DNA of 64,000 nt, from positions 1 through 64,000 of the forward strand of contig JANXBU010000001.1 of NCBI GenBank assembly GCA_025060505.1, in the 5' to 3' direction. The position numbers and the translations under genes are program-made. Within the stretch, counting starts at the first letter, position 1. Each line of letters starts with the position of its first letter. Below the pieces are notes generated by a model. That model did not search any database. It was not told where the DNA came from and was given only the letters and a program-made list of their open reading frames with translations. The stretch is from Candidatus Calescibacterium sp. (GTDB taxonomy: Bacteria > Calescibacteriota > Calescibacteriia > Calescibacteriales > Calescibacteriaceae). This document shows, piece by piece, positions 1 through 9,400 of this stretch.

Positions 1-381
1 ATGGACTATGTTCAGTTTGATATACCAAACCTGGAGCCAGAGAACCTGCTTGGTTCTGTCTCCTTGGGTGGAGGTGCAATCTTCACTTTCGATCTTCAAT
101 CATCGCCAGAGACTGCAGTAGCCTTAATAAGAGAAGCGATAGAATATATAGAGAATATCAGAGGTAGAGTTGGAGCGGTCAAAAACATGCTTGAAGTATC
201 TCAGACACAAGTTCAGAATCAGAGAATTATAGCTCAAGTTCAGCGCTCTGCGATTATAGATACAAGGTTTGATGAAGATGCTCTTGAGCTCACAGCTCTT
301 CAGGTTATTCAGCAAAGTGCAAACGCTATGGTGGCTATAGCAAGACTTACACCGCAGCTTGTTCTACAGCTTCTTGCATAG
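1..381 (+). CDS. Flagellin, C-terminal fragment (5' end outside window)
   Basis: This is the C-terminal D0/D1 helical region of a flagellin, the filament subunit of the bacterial flagellum. The visible 126 residues carry the usual order of motifs: an AREAIEYI-like helix, then GRVGAVKNMLE (flagellins have a GAxxNRLE-type motif), then RSAIIDTRFDEDALELT (compare SRIRDTDFAxE), and the end QQSANAMVAIARLTPQLVLQLLA (compare QAGTAMLAQANQLPQxVLxLL). The ATG at base 1 is probably an internal methionine, because full flagellins are much longer and need the matching N-terminal helices, which would lie left of the window. A hook-filament junction protein (FlgL) shares the fold, but the final motif fits flagellin better. 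It is the only flagellar structural gene here. csrA, whose product controls flagellin translation in several bacteria, lies 15.5 kb away. Confidence 0.82.
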   Translation: MDYVQFDIPNLEPENLLGSVSLGGGAIFTFDLQSSPETAVALIREAIEYIENIRGRVGAVKNMLEVSQTQVQNQRIIAQVQRSAIIDTRFDEDALELTALQVIQQSANAMVAIARLTPQLVLQLLA

Positions 382-733
382 TTTTTAATTACTCTGCTGT
401 TATTATTAGAGTGAGCTACCCGCCGTATCCTACTACCTCTGCTGCGCAAATAGTCTTCCTGCTAACGCTCATCTGCGAACATAAACTCACTTTGAAGTAA
501 TTACCTAGCATTCAGAAAATCTCCGCTAAGGTTCCTTCTCGCGACTAAAATAAGGTGCGGAATAATGTAAGGTGTTAAAGAAATTACGAACCAAAAACTT
601 GAAAATAACAGAAAGCTCGGTTGCTATTTTATGCCCTTAAGTTTAGATTCTGGCTAGAAATCTCTTCACGCAAATATGATCACCACTTACTGCTCACATT
701 TCTTTTCATTTTGGAGAGTTCAGCTTCAATAAT
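382..733. other. Intergenic stretch with a GC-richer block (about 405-560)
   Basis: This is the longest gap in the window without a convincing gene. It lies between the flagellin stop and the aroE stop. Bases about 405-560 are visibly richer in G and C than the flanks, and AGTGAG at 410-415 can pair with CTCACT at 486-491. I see no tRNA cloverleaf, no ORF with a recognisable product and no clear terminator hairpin with a T-run. It may be a structured or regulatory RNA, the 3' region of the flagellin transcript, or a decayed mobile-element end. None of these is established. Confidence 0.3.
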
Positions 734-1594
734 TCAAAATTTTTTCATGCATCTGGTCAATGCCTGGAACATAACTCTTTCATCTGGATATATTGATGTC
801 CATATTTTAAAACTCATAGCTCCTTGAAGAACGAGCATCCATCTTCCGTCCTGTACATTGTATCCAAGTTCTTTTGATATACTCAAAAACTTGGTTGTTA
901 CATATACCGTGTCAAAGAAAAGTATTTTCTTTTTTTTCTTGATTGGTTTGGGGTATATACCAATGATTTCAAAAAGATTTTCTCCTTTCCATCCTATGTT
1001 TGTTGCATTGACAATTATATCAAAGTCTTCAAAGTTTATTTTTTCTAATGTCTCAGTTCTTATTTCTGTTTGGTTTGAGAAGATCGACATTTCTTCTTTT
1101 ATTTTTTCTGCTTTCTCATAGGTTCTGTTAAATATAGTTATTTCCTTGGCTTTTGATCTGAGGGCGGAGTATACAATTGCTCTTGAAACACCACCAGCTC
1201 CTATTACCGCTATGCTGCTTCCTTGCAGTGAAAATCCACTTCTCTCAACTGCTTTTGAGAATCCGTATATGTCTGTATTGAAAGCTTTTATTTTATTTTC
1301 TTCAAAGTGAATCGTGTTGGCAGCTTTCACATTTTTGACATCCTCTGACATCTCATCTGCTATTCTGTATGCATTCTCTTTGTAAGGTAGAGTTACGTTC
1401 AGTCCTTTGAATCCAAGTTCTTTTGCACCAATAACAGCTTTTTCAAAATTGTCTACTTCGAAAGAAAGATATACACCTTTTATGCCGAGTTTTCTCATCA
1501 CAGCATTATGCATTGCCGGAGATAATGAATGAAAAGCAGGCTTTCCTAAAACTGCTAGGTATAATGGTGCGGACATAACGATATGATAACCCAT
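734..1594 (-). CDS. aroE: Shikimate dehydrogenase (NADP+)
   Basis: AroE reduces 3-dehydroshikimate to shikimate with NADPH in the cytoplasm, the fourth step of the chorismate (aromatic amino acid) pathway. The 286-residue protein has the family hallmarks in order: LGKPAFHSLSPAMHNAV near the N-terminus (the SxS substrate-binding motif), NVTLPYKENA with the catalytic lysine, the Rossmann nucleotide-binding loop VIGAGGVSRAI, and LVLQGAMSFKIWT near the C-terminus with the substrate-binding glutamine. The length is normal. Two starts are possible: the ATG at 1594, or an ATG six codons in at 1576 (MSAPLYLAV), which better matches the usual short N-terminus. Neither has a Shine-Dalgarno sequence. 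The gene is divergent from the phosphoketolase gene across about 100 bases, and no other aromatic pathway gene is in the window. Confidence 0.92.
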   Translation of the reverse strand: MGYHIVMSAPLYLAVLGKPAFHSLSPAMHNAVMRKLGIKGVYLSFEVDNFEKAVIGAKELGFKGLNVTLPYKENAYRIADEMSEDVKNVKAANTIHFEENKIKAFNTDIYGFSKAVERSGFSLQGSSIAVIGAGGVSRAIVYSALRSKAKEITIFNRTYEKAEKIKEEMSIFSNQTEIRTETLEKINFEDFDIIVNATNIGWKGENLFEIIGIYPKPIKKKKKILFFDTVYVTTKFLSISKELGYNVQDGRWMLVLQGAMSFKIWTSIYPDERVMFQALTRCMKKF

Positions 1595-1698
1595 TCGGTT
1601 AATCTAAATAAAAAACACACAATACATTTGAAATTTGTCTGTTTTCTTGAATAGGTTTTATTTTTATGAGATTATCCTAATATAGTTGTGATTAGTTT

Positions 1699-4101
1699 AT
1701 GTCAAATCTAAATCTTGAGCATAGGATAGATAAATTTTTCAGGGCCTGCTGTTATGTGTCTGCTGGTATGATATACCTTTGGGATAATCCGCTTTTAAGA
1801 GAGCCTCTCAAAAAGGAACATATAAAGAAAAGACTACTTGGGCACTGGGGAGCTTGTCCGAACATAATTTTATCTTATATACACTCAAATTTAGCTCTAA
1901 AAAGACATAATTTACAGGGTCTGTTTGTAGTTGGTCCAGGACACGGTGCGCCTGGGTATATATCTGTTGTTTATTTGGAAGGAACTTTGACTAAATATTA
2001 TACACAGTTCAGTCGAGATGAAATTGGACTAAAAAGGCTTTTTAGAGCTTTTTCTTTTCCGGGCGGACTCGGAAGCCACTGCACTCCTGAACTTCCCGGA
2101 ACAATTCAGGAGGGTGGGGAACTCGGATACACAATATCTCATGCTTTTGGAGCTGCATTTGATAATCCGGATCTATATGTTTTTGCTCTTGTTGGAGACG
2201 GAGAGGCTGAGACTGGACCTCTTGCAGCATCTTGGCATTCAAACAAATTCTTAAATCCTCAAAAAGATGGAGCAGTTGTTCCTATAATATCTCTTAACTC
2301 ATACAAGATAAATAATCCAACAATACTTTCGCGTATAAGTAGTGAAGAACTTTTTTCTCTTTTTAAAGGCTACGGTTATGATGCTGTTTTGGTTGAAGGT
2401 TCAGATTCTCTGGAAGTTCATCAGAAGATGATCGAAGCTATGGACTGGAGTATATCAAGAATAAAAGATGTAAAAGCTTCCGGAAAAGTGTTTCGTCCAT
2501 TCTGGCCAATTATAATACTCAAAACTCCCAAGGGTTGGACTGCTCCAAAAAAATTCAAAAATAGATTCATAGAAGGATATTGGAGGTCTCATCAGGTTCC
2601 TTTCAGTGATGTACATGAAAATCCGGAATCTCTTAGAATAATTGAGCAATGGCTAATGAGCTATGAACCACAAAAGTTATTTGATCAGAATGGCAAAATT
2701 ATAGACGATCTTTCTGATCTCATACCTGAAAGCGGCAAAAGATTAAGCGATACTCCTTACTCAAATGGAGGTATCTTACGCGTTCCCCTGAATCTCCCAG
2801 ACCCATCTTCTGTTTGTGTTGATGTTAGGAAACCTTGTCTTCATTTCGTGAGCAATACACTTATAACAGGATACTACCTTAAAGATGTTATTTCAAAAAA
2901 CAGAAAAAATTTTAGGGTTTTCGGACCAGATGAAACATCGTCAAACAAGCTATATCCTGTTTTTCATTTTGGAAAGACTTGGGTTGCTCAAACGGCTCCA
3001 GAAGATATTGATGAAGGATATCTTGATCCAGAGGGAAGAGTTATGGAAATACTCTCAGAGCATACAGTTGAGGGTTGGCTTGAAGGATATATCTTGACGG
3101 GAAGACATGGAATTTTAAACACCTACGAAGGTTTTGCTCCGATAATTTCTTCTATGGTAAATCAGTTTGGAAAATGGCTTGATATATCTTCTGATATTCC
3201 CTGGAGATTACCGATAAGTTCTCTGAATCTTATTTTAACATCTGTGGTGTGGAGACAAGATCACAATGGTTTTACTCATCAGGATCCGGGTTTTATAACC
3301 AGCATAGTAGATAAATGGCCTAATGTTGTTCGAGTTTATTTCCCACCGGATGCAAACACTTTGCTTGCAATGATTCATTTCTGTCTTCAAACCACAGATC
3401 GTATAAACATCATCGTTGTTGATAAGCAAGTTCATCCTCAATATTTGAGTTGGGAAGATGCTCAAAGACACGTTATAAAGGGTATAGGAATTTTTGAGTT
3501 TGCGAGTAATAACTTAGATTCTGAACCAGATGTTGTCTTGGCTTCCTGTGGTGATATACCTACAAAGGAAGCGGTCGCTGCTTCGCTGATTCTGAGAGAG
3601 TTTTTCCCAGATATATCTATAAGATTTGTCAATGTTGTAAATCTTTTCAAACTTACCCCGGAAAATGAGCACCCGGATGGGCTGCCAGATAGATACTTCG
3701 ATGATTACTTCACAACAGATAAACCAATAATATTCAATTTTCACGGATATCCGTGGCTTATTCACAGATTAACTTACAGAAGAAAGAATCATAGAAATCT
3801 GCATGTTAGAGGTTATAGGGAAAACAGAAAATTTGGAATAGATGCTTCGCATATTCAATCTTTCCTGAAAGGAAGAGGTGGGATTATGACTCCGCTTCAG
3901 CTTGCTATAATAAACCAGATCGATAGGTTTAGTATTGCAATAGATTGTCTTCAGCGGGCTGAACGTTTTCGGAAAGATGCAGGAAGAGTTGTTGACACTT
4001 TGAAAAACATGCAGATAGATTGTCTGAATTATGCATACAAAAACGGAACAGACCATCCAGATTTCCAAGATGAGGTATTTTTTAGCTCTAAATTACGGTA
4101 G
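1699..4101 (+). CDS. xfp: Phosphoketolase (xylulose 5-phosphate/fructose 6-phosphate)
   Basis: This thiamine-diphosphate enzyme cleaves xylulose 5-phosphate (and often fructose 6-phosphate) with inorganic phosphate to give acetyl phosphate plus glyceraldehyde 3-phosphate (or erythrose 4-phosphate). The 800-residue protein has the full-length family architecture. Visible signatures are LGHWGACPN and VGPGHGAPG (residues about 48-86), SHCTPELPG (127-134), EGGELGYTISHAFGA (about 138-152), GDGEAETGPLAASWHSNKF (thiamine-diphosphate region), EGWLEGYILTGRHG, SVVWRQDHNGFTHQDPGF and GRGGIMTPLQLA. By offset from the Bifidobacterium enzyme, the active-site histidines 64, 97 and 142 correspond to H49, H82 and H127 and are all present. 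Substrate preference cannot be told from sequence. The 3' end overlaps the acetate kinase gene by 32 bases, so the two are surely co-transcribed and form an acetyl-phosphate-to-ATP branch. Confidence 0.96.
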   Translation: MSNLNLEHRIDKFFRACCYVSAGMIYLWDNPLLREPLKKEHIKKRLLGHWGACPNIILSYIHSNLALKRHNLQGLFVVGPGHGAPGYISVVYLEGTLTKYYTQFSRDEIGLKRLFRAFSFPGGLGSHCTPELPGTIQEGGELGYTISHAFGAAFDNPDLYVFALVGDGEAETGPLAASWHSNKFLNPQKDGAVVPIISLNSYKINNPTILSRISSEELFSLFKGYGYDAVLVEGSDSLEVHQKMIEAMDWSISRIKDVKASGKVFRPFWPIIILKTPKGWTAPKKFKNRFIEGYWRSHQVPFSDVHENPESLRIIEQWLMSYEPQKLFDQNGKIIDDLSDLIPESGKRLSDTPYSNGGILRVPLNLPDPSSVCVDVRKPCLHFVSNTLITGYYLKDVISKNRKNFRVFGPDETSSNKLYPVFHFGKTWVAQTAPEDIDEGYLDPEGRVMEILSEHTVEGWLEGYILTGRHGILNTYEGFAPIISSMVNQFGKWLDISSDIPWRLPISSLNLILTSVVWRQDHNGFTHQDPGFITSIVDKWPNVVRVYFPPDANTLLAMIHFCLQTTDRINIIVVDKQVHPQYLSWEDAQRHVIKGIGIFEFASNNLDSEPDVVLASCGDIPTKEAVAASLILREFFPDISIRFVNVVNLFKLTPENEHPDGLPDRYFDDYFTTDKPIIFNFHGYPWLIHRLTYRRKNHRNLHVRGYRENRKFGIDASHIQSFLKGRGGIMTPLQLAIINQIDRFSIAIDCLQRAERFRKDAGRVVDTLKNMQIDCLNYAYKNGTDHPDFQDEVFFSSKLR

Positions 4102-5167
4102 CTCTTCTCTGAAATACGCTTTTTTTGATGAGAATCTGAGAGAAATAAGGAGAGGAAATTTCGTTTCATATACCTATGAGGATTTTAAGAAATCAATTTT
4201 TGAGTTGAGAGAACAAATTTTTTCTATTGTTTCCACAGAAAATTTATATTTGGCTCACAGATTTGTTCATGGTGCTCAGAATACAAGTCCTTTAACTTTG
4301 AACGATGAAAACTTGAAGATCCTTGAAAAACTCGTGGAGTTAAATCCACTTCACAATAAAATATCTTTTTTCTGTATTCAGATTTCTCTTGAACTTTTTC
4401 CATTGAGCAAACATTTTGCTATATTTGATACAGATTTTCACAGATCTATCCCTCCCGAAGCTCAGATATATGGTCTGGATTTAGATTTGTACAAAGAAGG
4501 AATTAGAAAATATGGATTTCATGGAATTTCCTACTCATATATTTTAAGAAGAATCAAGGAGATACTGGGGAAGCAAAAACCTAACATTATAGCTCTTCAT
4601 CTTGGATCTGGGTCAAGTGCTTGTGTGATAAAAGAAGGAGTTTCTATAGAAACATCTATGGGTTTTAGTCCGCTTGAAGGTTTGATTATGTCAACAAGAC
4701 CAGGAGATGTAGATCCTGGTTTGATTGTCTTTCTCATCGAAAAAGGAATGTCTGCGGATCAGATCAAAAATTATCTTTACTACAGCTGCGGAATAAAAGG
4801 TCTTTGCGGAACGAAAGATTTTCGTGAGCTTATCAGGAGATTAAAAGATGGAGATAAGACCGCTGAGCTCGCTTTCAGGGCCTTTGTTCAGAGAATACTA
4901 AAATATGTAGGTTATTACTGGATTTTGATTGAGGGAGATGTAGATGCTTTGGTTTTTTCTGGGGGTATAGGTGAAAATAGCCCGGAGGTCAGGTATGCTG
5001 TTTGTGAGAAATTGAGAAAATTTGGAGTAGTAATAGATCAAGAATTGAACTCTCAGAATACGGAGCGAATAAGTGATTTAGGAAGTAAAGTGGGTGTTTT
5101 TGTTATAAGAACCAATGAGGAACTCGAGATGATATTAAAGATTTTGGAGTCGGAAGACATAAAATAG
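4070..5167 (+). CDS. ackA: Acetate kinase, divergent, paired with phosphoketolase
   Basis: Acetate kinase transfers phosphate from acetyl phosphate to ADP, yielding ATP and acetate. The start is the ATG at 4070 (MRYFLALNYGSSSLKYAFFD); an upstream in-frame ATG at 4031 only adds residues inside the phosphoketolase gene. The 365-residue product is shorter than the usual roughly 400. Family motifs are recognisable but altered: NYGSSSLKY for NSGSSSLKF, HRFVHGA for HRVVHGG, DTDFHRSIPPEA for DTAFHQTMP, KYGFHGISYSYI for RYGFHGTSHxYV, HLGSGSSACV for HLGNGASxxA, SMGFSPLEGLIMSTRPGDVDP, and FSGGIGENS. The arginine and aspartate of the RPGDVDP block and the FHG histidine are kept, so activity is likely. 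Butyrate kinase is a relative, but the pairing with phosphoketolase and the motifs favour acetate. Confidence 0.92.
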   Translation: MRYFLALNYGSSSLKYAFFDENLREIRRGNFVSYTYEDFKKSIFELREQIFSIVSTENLYLAHRFVHGAQNTSPLTLNDENLKILEKLVELNPLHNKISFFCIQISLELFPLSKHFAIFDTDFHRSIPPEAQIYGLDLDLYKEGIRKYGFHGISYSYILRRIKEILGKQKPNIIALHLGSGSSACVIKEGVSIETSMGFSPLEGLIMSTRPGDVDPGLIVFLIEKGMSADQIKNYLYYSCGIKGLCGTKDFRELIRRLKDGDKTAELAFRAFVQRILKYVGYYWILIEGDVDALVFSGGIGENSPEVRYAVCEKLRKFGVVIDQELNSQNTERISDLGSKVGVFVIRTNEELEMILKILESEDIK

Positions 5168-5217
5168 CCTGATATCTTGTTGTAAAATTGATAAATATTA
5201 AGAGAAGAATCAACAAA

Positions 5218-6378
5218 ATGATTGGTTTCTTATTATTTTTGATTTCTATGTGGAGCGAAAGATTTTTTGATTACATTGTTTTAAGGGCTGAGGAATTTGG
5301 CCTGAAATCTAGGGCGCAAGATGTTTATGTATTCTCTATTTCGGAGAATCAGTTTTACTTGATTCCTTCTCAAATAGACGAAGTAGAGTACGTGAATGAT
5401 AAAAAAACATACAAGATTGGTGATGGTTCATTTTCTGCAAAAGATGAATTGGTTTTTCCTGCAAGGTATTGTGGAGATAAAGCAGACAAAAAAGATATAT
5501 CAGGTTTTTTCGAGTCAGTGTTTGAGGTTGAGGTCTGGGATAGCCAAAATAGGAAATATTGTTACGTTGGGATAAAGAGCAAAGGAAGTCTTGCAAAATT
5601 TAAGAGAATTCAGCCAGAAGGTATAAAAGTTTCAAAGCGAGGAGATGAAATCATAGTATCACAGGACAACAGATATTCTATTTTTGATAATTTAAGACCT
5701 GTTGTAAAGTCAATATATATGAAAGATGATGGGGATTTCAAGCAAGTTTTTTTCGGTCTGAAAGCAGACATATATATAGAGCTTTTGAGTTTGATAAAGA
5801 TAAGAAAAACCGAACAAGATATGTATGCGAAGCCAGTTTTTATGAAGTCGGGAGATGTTAGAGCTTTGCGATCTATTCGTCCTTATGCTGATATTGGTTT
5901 TGGTATAAAGATTCCGGGAGCTGACACTACATCTTATATATACAAAGGTTTTATGTATGTTGAAAACGCCGTTCCGGTACCATTCAATTTGAAGTATTTA
6001 TCTCGTCAGGCTTATGCGAATATATATCTTTCTTTTTTGAGACCAAAAAAATTTGTTTCGGAGAAGAACAATATTGAGATCAATGCTCAGCCTACCACAG
6101 CAAATGAAGACGGACATATGTGGGGATTTATTGAAGGAGATAATTGGTCCGCTGCGTATTTCATAAAAGAACTTTCAGATATTCCTATAAAAAGGAGCCT
6201 GTATTATCAGGATGATGGTCGCAACTTTTATGTTGGTATAAGTTTGAACATTTTAGATCTACCGAAAGGTGAGCACAAATTTGCTTTGTATGGATTTTTC
6301 ATGCCTCCGGGAAACCTTGAAAGCGCAAAAAGAACAGTATTTGATCCATTAAGTTTTAAGATAAGAAAAGTGATATAG
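5218..6378 (+). CDS. Exported protein of unknown function
   Basis: I do not recognise this protein with confidence. The preferred start is the ATG at 5218 (MIGFLLFLISMWSERF), giving a short hydrophobic signal-like segment and a 386-residue product; a TTG at 5188 would add ten residues. After the signal comes a stretch reading FYLIPSQIDEVEY and then DELVFPARYCGDKADKKD. This pattern, an IPxQIDE phrase followed by DELVF, recurs in uncharacterised secreted proteins of Gram-negative bacteria as far as I recall, but I know no function for it. The rest looks beta-rich, without membrane helices or obvious catalytic motifs. It starts about 50 bases after acetate kinase on the same strand and may share its transcript, though no metabolic link is evident. 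Likely periplasmic or surface located. Confidence 0.6.
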   Translation: MIGFLLFLISMWSERFFDYIVLRAEEFGLKSRAQDVYVFSISENQFYLIPSQIDEVEYVNDKKTYKIGDGSFSAKDELVFPARYCGDKADKKDISGFFESVFEVEVWDSQNRKYCYVGIKSKGSLAKFKRIQPEGIKVSKRGDEIIVSQDNRYSIFDNLRPVVKSIYMKDDGDFKQVFFGLKADIYIELLSLIKIRKTEQDMYAKPVFMKSGDVRALRSIRPYADIGFGIKIPGADTTSYIYKGFMYVENAVPVPFNLKYLSRQAYANIYLSFLRPKKFVSEKNNIEINAQPTTANEDGHMWGFIEGDNWSAAYFIKELSDIPIKRSLYYQDDGRNFYVGISLNILDLPKGEHKFALYGFFMPPGNLESAKRTVFDPLSFKIRKVI

Positions 6379-6415
6379 ATCAGGTTTATTCTTTTTCAAG
6401 CTTTCTCAGTTTTTT

Positions 6416-9400
6416 CTAAACATTGAGCAGGTTAAATAGTATTCCTATGGTTTCTCCTCTATATACGAATAGATCTCGGATTTTCTCAGTTGGGATATTA
6501 TCTGTTCCTTCTTTCTCGATCACCATTCTTGTTATCTCGTTGAGGTGCTGAATTAGATCAGTTCTGTTATCAATTTCTTCTCTTATTCTTCCAAGTGATA
6601 TAGGACCTTCGTAAATCTTAGATATTTCTTCACTCAGGTTTATTATTCTGTCTCTTTTCATAACCGGAAGATTTTCTCTGAGGATTTGTACAAAATCTTT
6701 GCTTAATTTCCAGTAAACTATGTATTCTGTGTGTCTTTCCTTCGTTGATATTTCATCTATGGTTTGAATTATCTCTTGATATTCGTTTTGTTTAGCTGAA
6801 TCGTCAAAGATTCGGATAATCTTCAATGGTTTCTCAGGACCAGCTATTATGATAGCGTATCTTTCAAGAATTTCATCTACAATCAATATAGTTTTCCGTG
6901 GATTTTTTGGAACCTGATTTATCTTATCTTTTATTTTGACAGATATTGTATTGTATACGTAATATGCTAACCTCTTTGCTCCTCTTCTTATTTCCTCCAG
7001 AAGTTTGATGATTTTTTCTACTTTTTCTTTCAGCTTTTCTTTTTCCGAATCTGTTATATCAGGTTTTGATATTTTATCTTTAGCTTGAATATAGAAATTT
7101 ATAACTGTTCTAAGATATCCGAGAGAAAAATTCTTCAGAATAATTAAAAATACATTATCTGATAAACTCTGATTTTCTATGTCTTTCAGTAGGCTTTCAA
7201 AGCTTAGAATCTTGCTTCCTATGTTGAACTCTTCAAGTTTTCTCATCTTCTCAAGAAGACCAACTGGTTCGTTCTCCCAAATTAAGAGTGCTCTTGTTAT
7301 AGGGTACCTGAAGTATTTGATGAGGTCTTTTTGGACTCCATACTTGTAGTAAAGTATAGAAATTAGAAAGTCAAACGCATTATCAAATTTTTCTTCGTCT
7401 AAATCAATGTCATTAGGATCAATATCAGAGATGTATGCATATGTGAAAAATTTGTAGGTGTAATGTTCTTTTATGATTTTTTTCAATCCTTTCTGATCCT
7501 CGTCAAAGTCAAATATCTTCATCAATTTGGTTTTGTAGGTCTGGTCTGTTATGTCAAGGTCATATCTCACTCTTGGATCAAGGAACCAGAATATCTGGAA
7601 CGGTATTTCTTCCACAAGTTGCAATCCGCCTACTTCTTCAAAAAGGACTATCGTTTTGACATGACTTGTTAGTCTGGAGTATTTGATATCCTGATGCAGA
7701 TCATATTTCTGTCCAAATTCTCTACAAGCTCTTTTGTATTCTTTCAGAGCTTTTTCTATGTAGTATTGATGGATTATCCATCCATCTCCTTTTAATTTTT
7801 CTATTAATTTTTTAAGTTCATAGTTTGAAGATTGATTTATACTATATCTATTTGGCAGAAGACCAGATGAAACTTTTATTATTGAATTCTTTTCTTTATA
7901 ATTAATATGATTGTAGTTATAAGTTGAGAAGACTATAGAGGATTCTTCTATAGCGTCAATACAGCATACCATGTGTCTTTGAATCAGTTCTCTATGAGTT
8001 ATTGTGAAATCCTTTTCAACTATTTTAACCGTTTCGTTTTCTATTTTGAGCACGTATACTTCATAATCTCGATAAAGATTCTTAAGTGGTTCGTAGAATT
8101 CGAGCTCAAAGTTGTCTTTTGGTATCTTTCTTATATCCTTGTCATCTAATTTGTTTTTTATTGTTCTGATCAGATCAGAAGGATTAGATATATACTTGCC
8201 GTAAAGCTCAAGAATTTTGTTTTCTGGATTCAGTAAGACTGATTCTTGTGGAGCATACTTTTTCCAGGTTACAAAATCTTCCACAATGGAAAGATCATAT
8301 TCTGAGATAGGTATGATTACGGTCTCTGTTCTTTGTATGTTTTTTCTTCTACCTTTTCTTCCCTCTTTCTGCATAAACTCATTCTTAGATATGGGAAGTC
8401 CGACATGTATTGTTCTTGTGACACTTCCTATGTCTATTCCCTGCATCAACGTTTTCACAGTTATAGCTACTCTTATTTTTCCATCTCTCAATCCTTTCTC
8501 TATTTTAATCCTTTCTGAGCCTGGCACTGATGAGTGGTGTACTGCTATTTTTTCGGATACTATTTCTGTTTCTTTCTGATTGCTTGGTATTTCAGATATG
8601 TTTGCCTGCTGGAGAGAAGTCTGGATATGCTCCTTTGTTTTGCTGTATATTGTATTGGCTTTGTCTCTTGATTTTGCAAAGACGATAGTTGTCTCCGGTA
8701 GTTCTGCACATTTCAGGACTATCTGCTGAACCAACATTTCATTTTGCTTTAATATGTCTTTCATGACGGAGTGGATAGAACTACTATTGTTGTCTGATTT
8801 TGATTTCGCTTCCCGGGTTTTCTTCCCATAAACAATGTAAATATGATTTTCTGGTCTATATGATTTTCCTTCTATGATTTTAAAATCTTTGTTTGGGAAG
8901 AAGTCTCTTATAGCTTCAGCATTTGATACGGTAGCTCCAAGGAAAATCAGTCTTATTTTCCTTTGTTCTGAATCAAACAGATCAAGCGCTTTCTTTACGA
9001 GGTATAGGAGAACAGTTGCTCTGGAGCTACCATAAAAATCCAGCTCATCTACGACTATGATTTTCAATTTTGTTTTGAAAAAATTGATAAGTTTGTGATA
9101 TTTTCCGTTTTTGTATTTATGAAGGACATCTAAAAATATTTCTGGATTGGTCAGTATCGTTGATGCGTGAGATATATCATGATGGATATACATATCCGAT
9201 GTATCTCCGTCATATTTGATAAGACTTCCTCTGTAGATTTGGTCTTTCTCATTGAATTCTACACCCAAATTGTTTTCCTTATAGTATTCTGCTATTCTCT
9301 TGATCTGGTCGCCTGTTAGAGCTTTTGTTGGGTATATTGCAACAACGCCATAGTTTTTGTACATCTTTTGTTGTGATATGGCGTATGATGTCCATATCTC

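Noticed and set aside
410-560. Possible IS200/IS605-type end or ncRNA family member in the GC-richer block
   Set aside because: No transposase, no clear hairpins and no match to a family I can name; kept only as an unexplained region.
621-827. 68-codon plus-strand ORF between flagellin and aroE
   Set aside because: It runs antisense into aroE and shows no domain or ribosome binding site.
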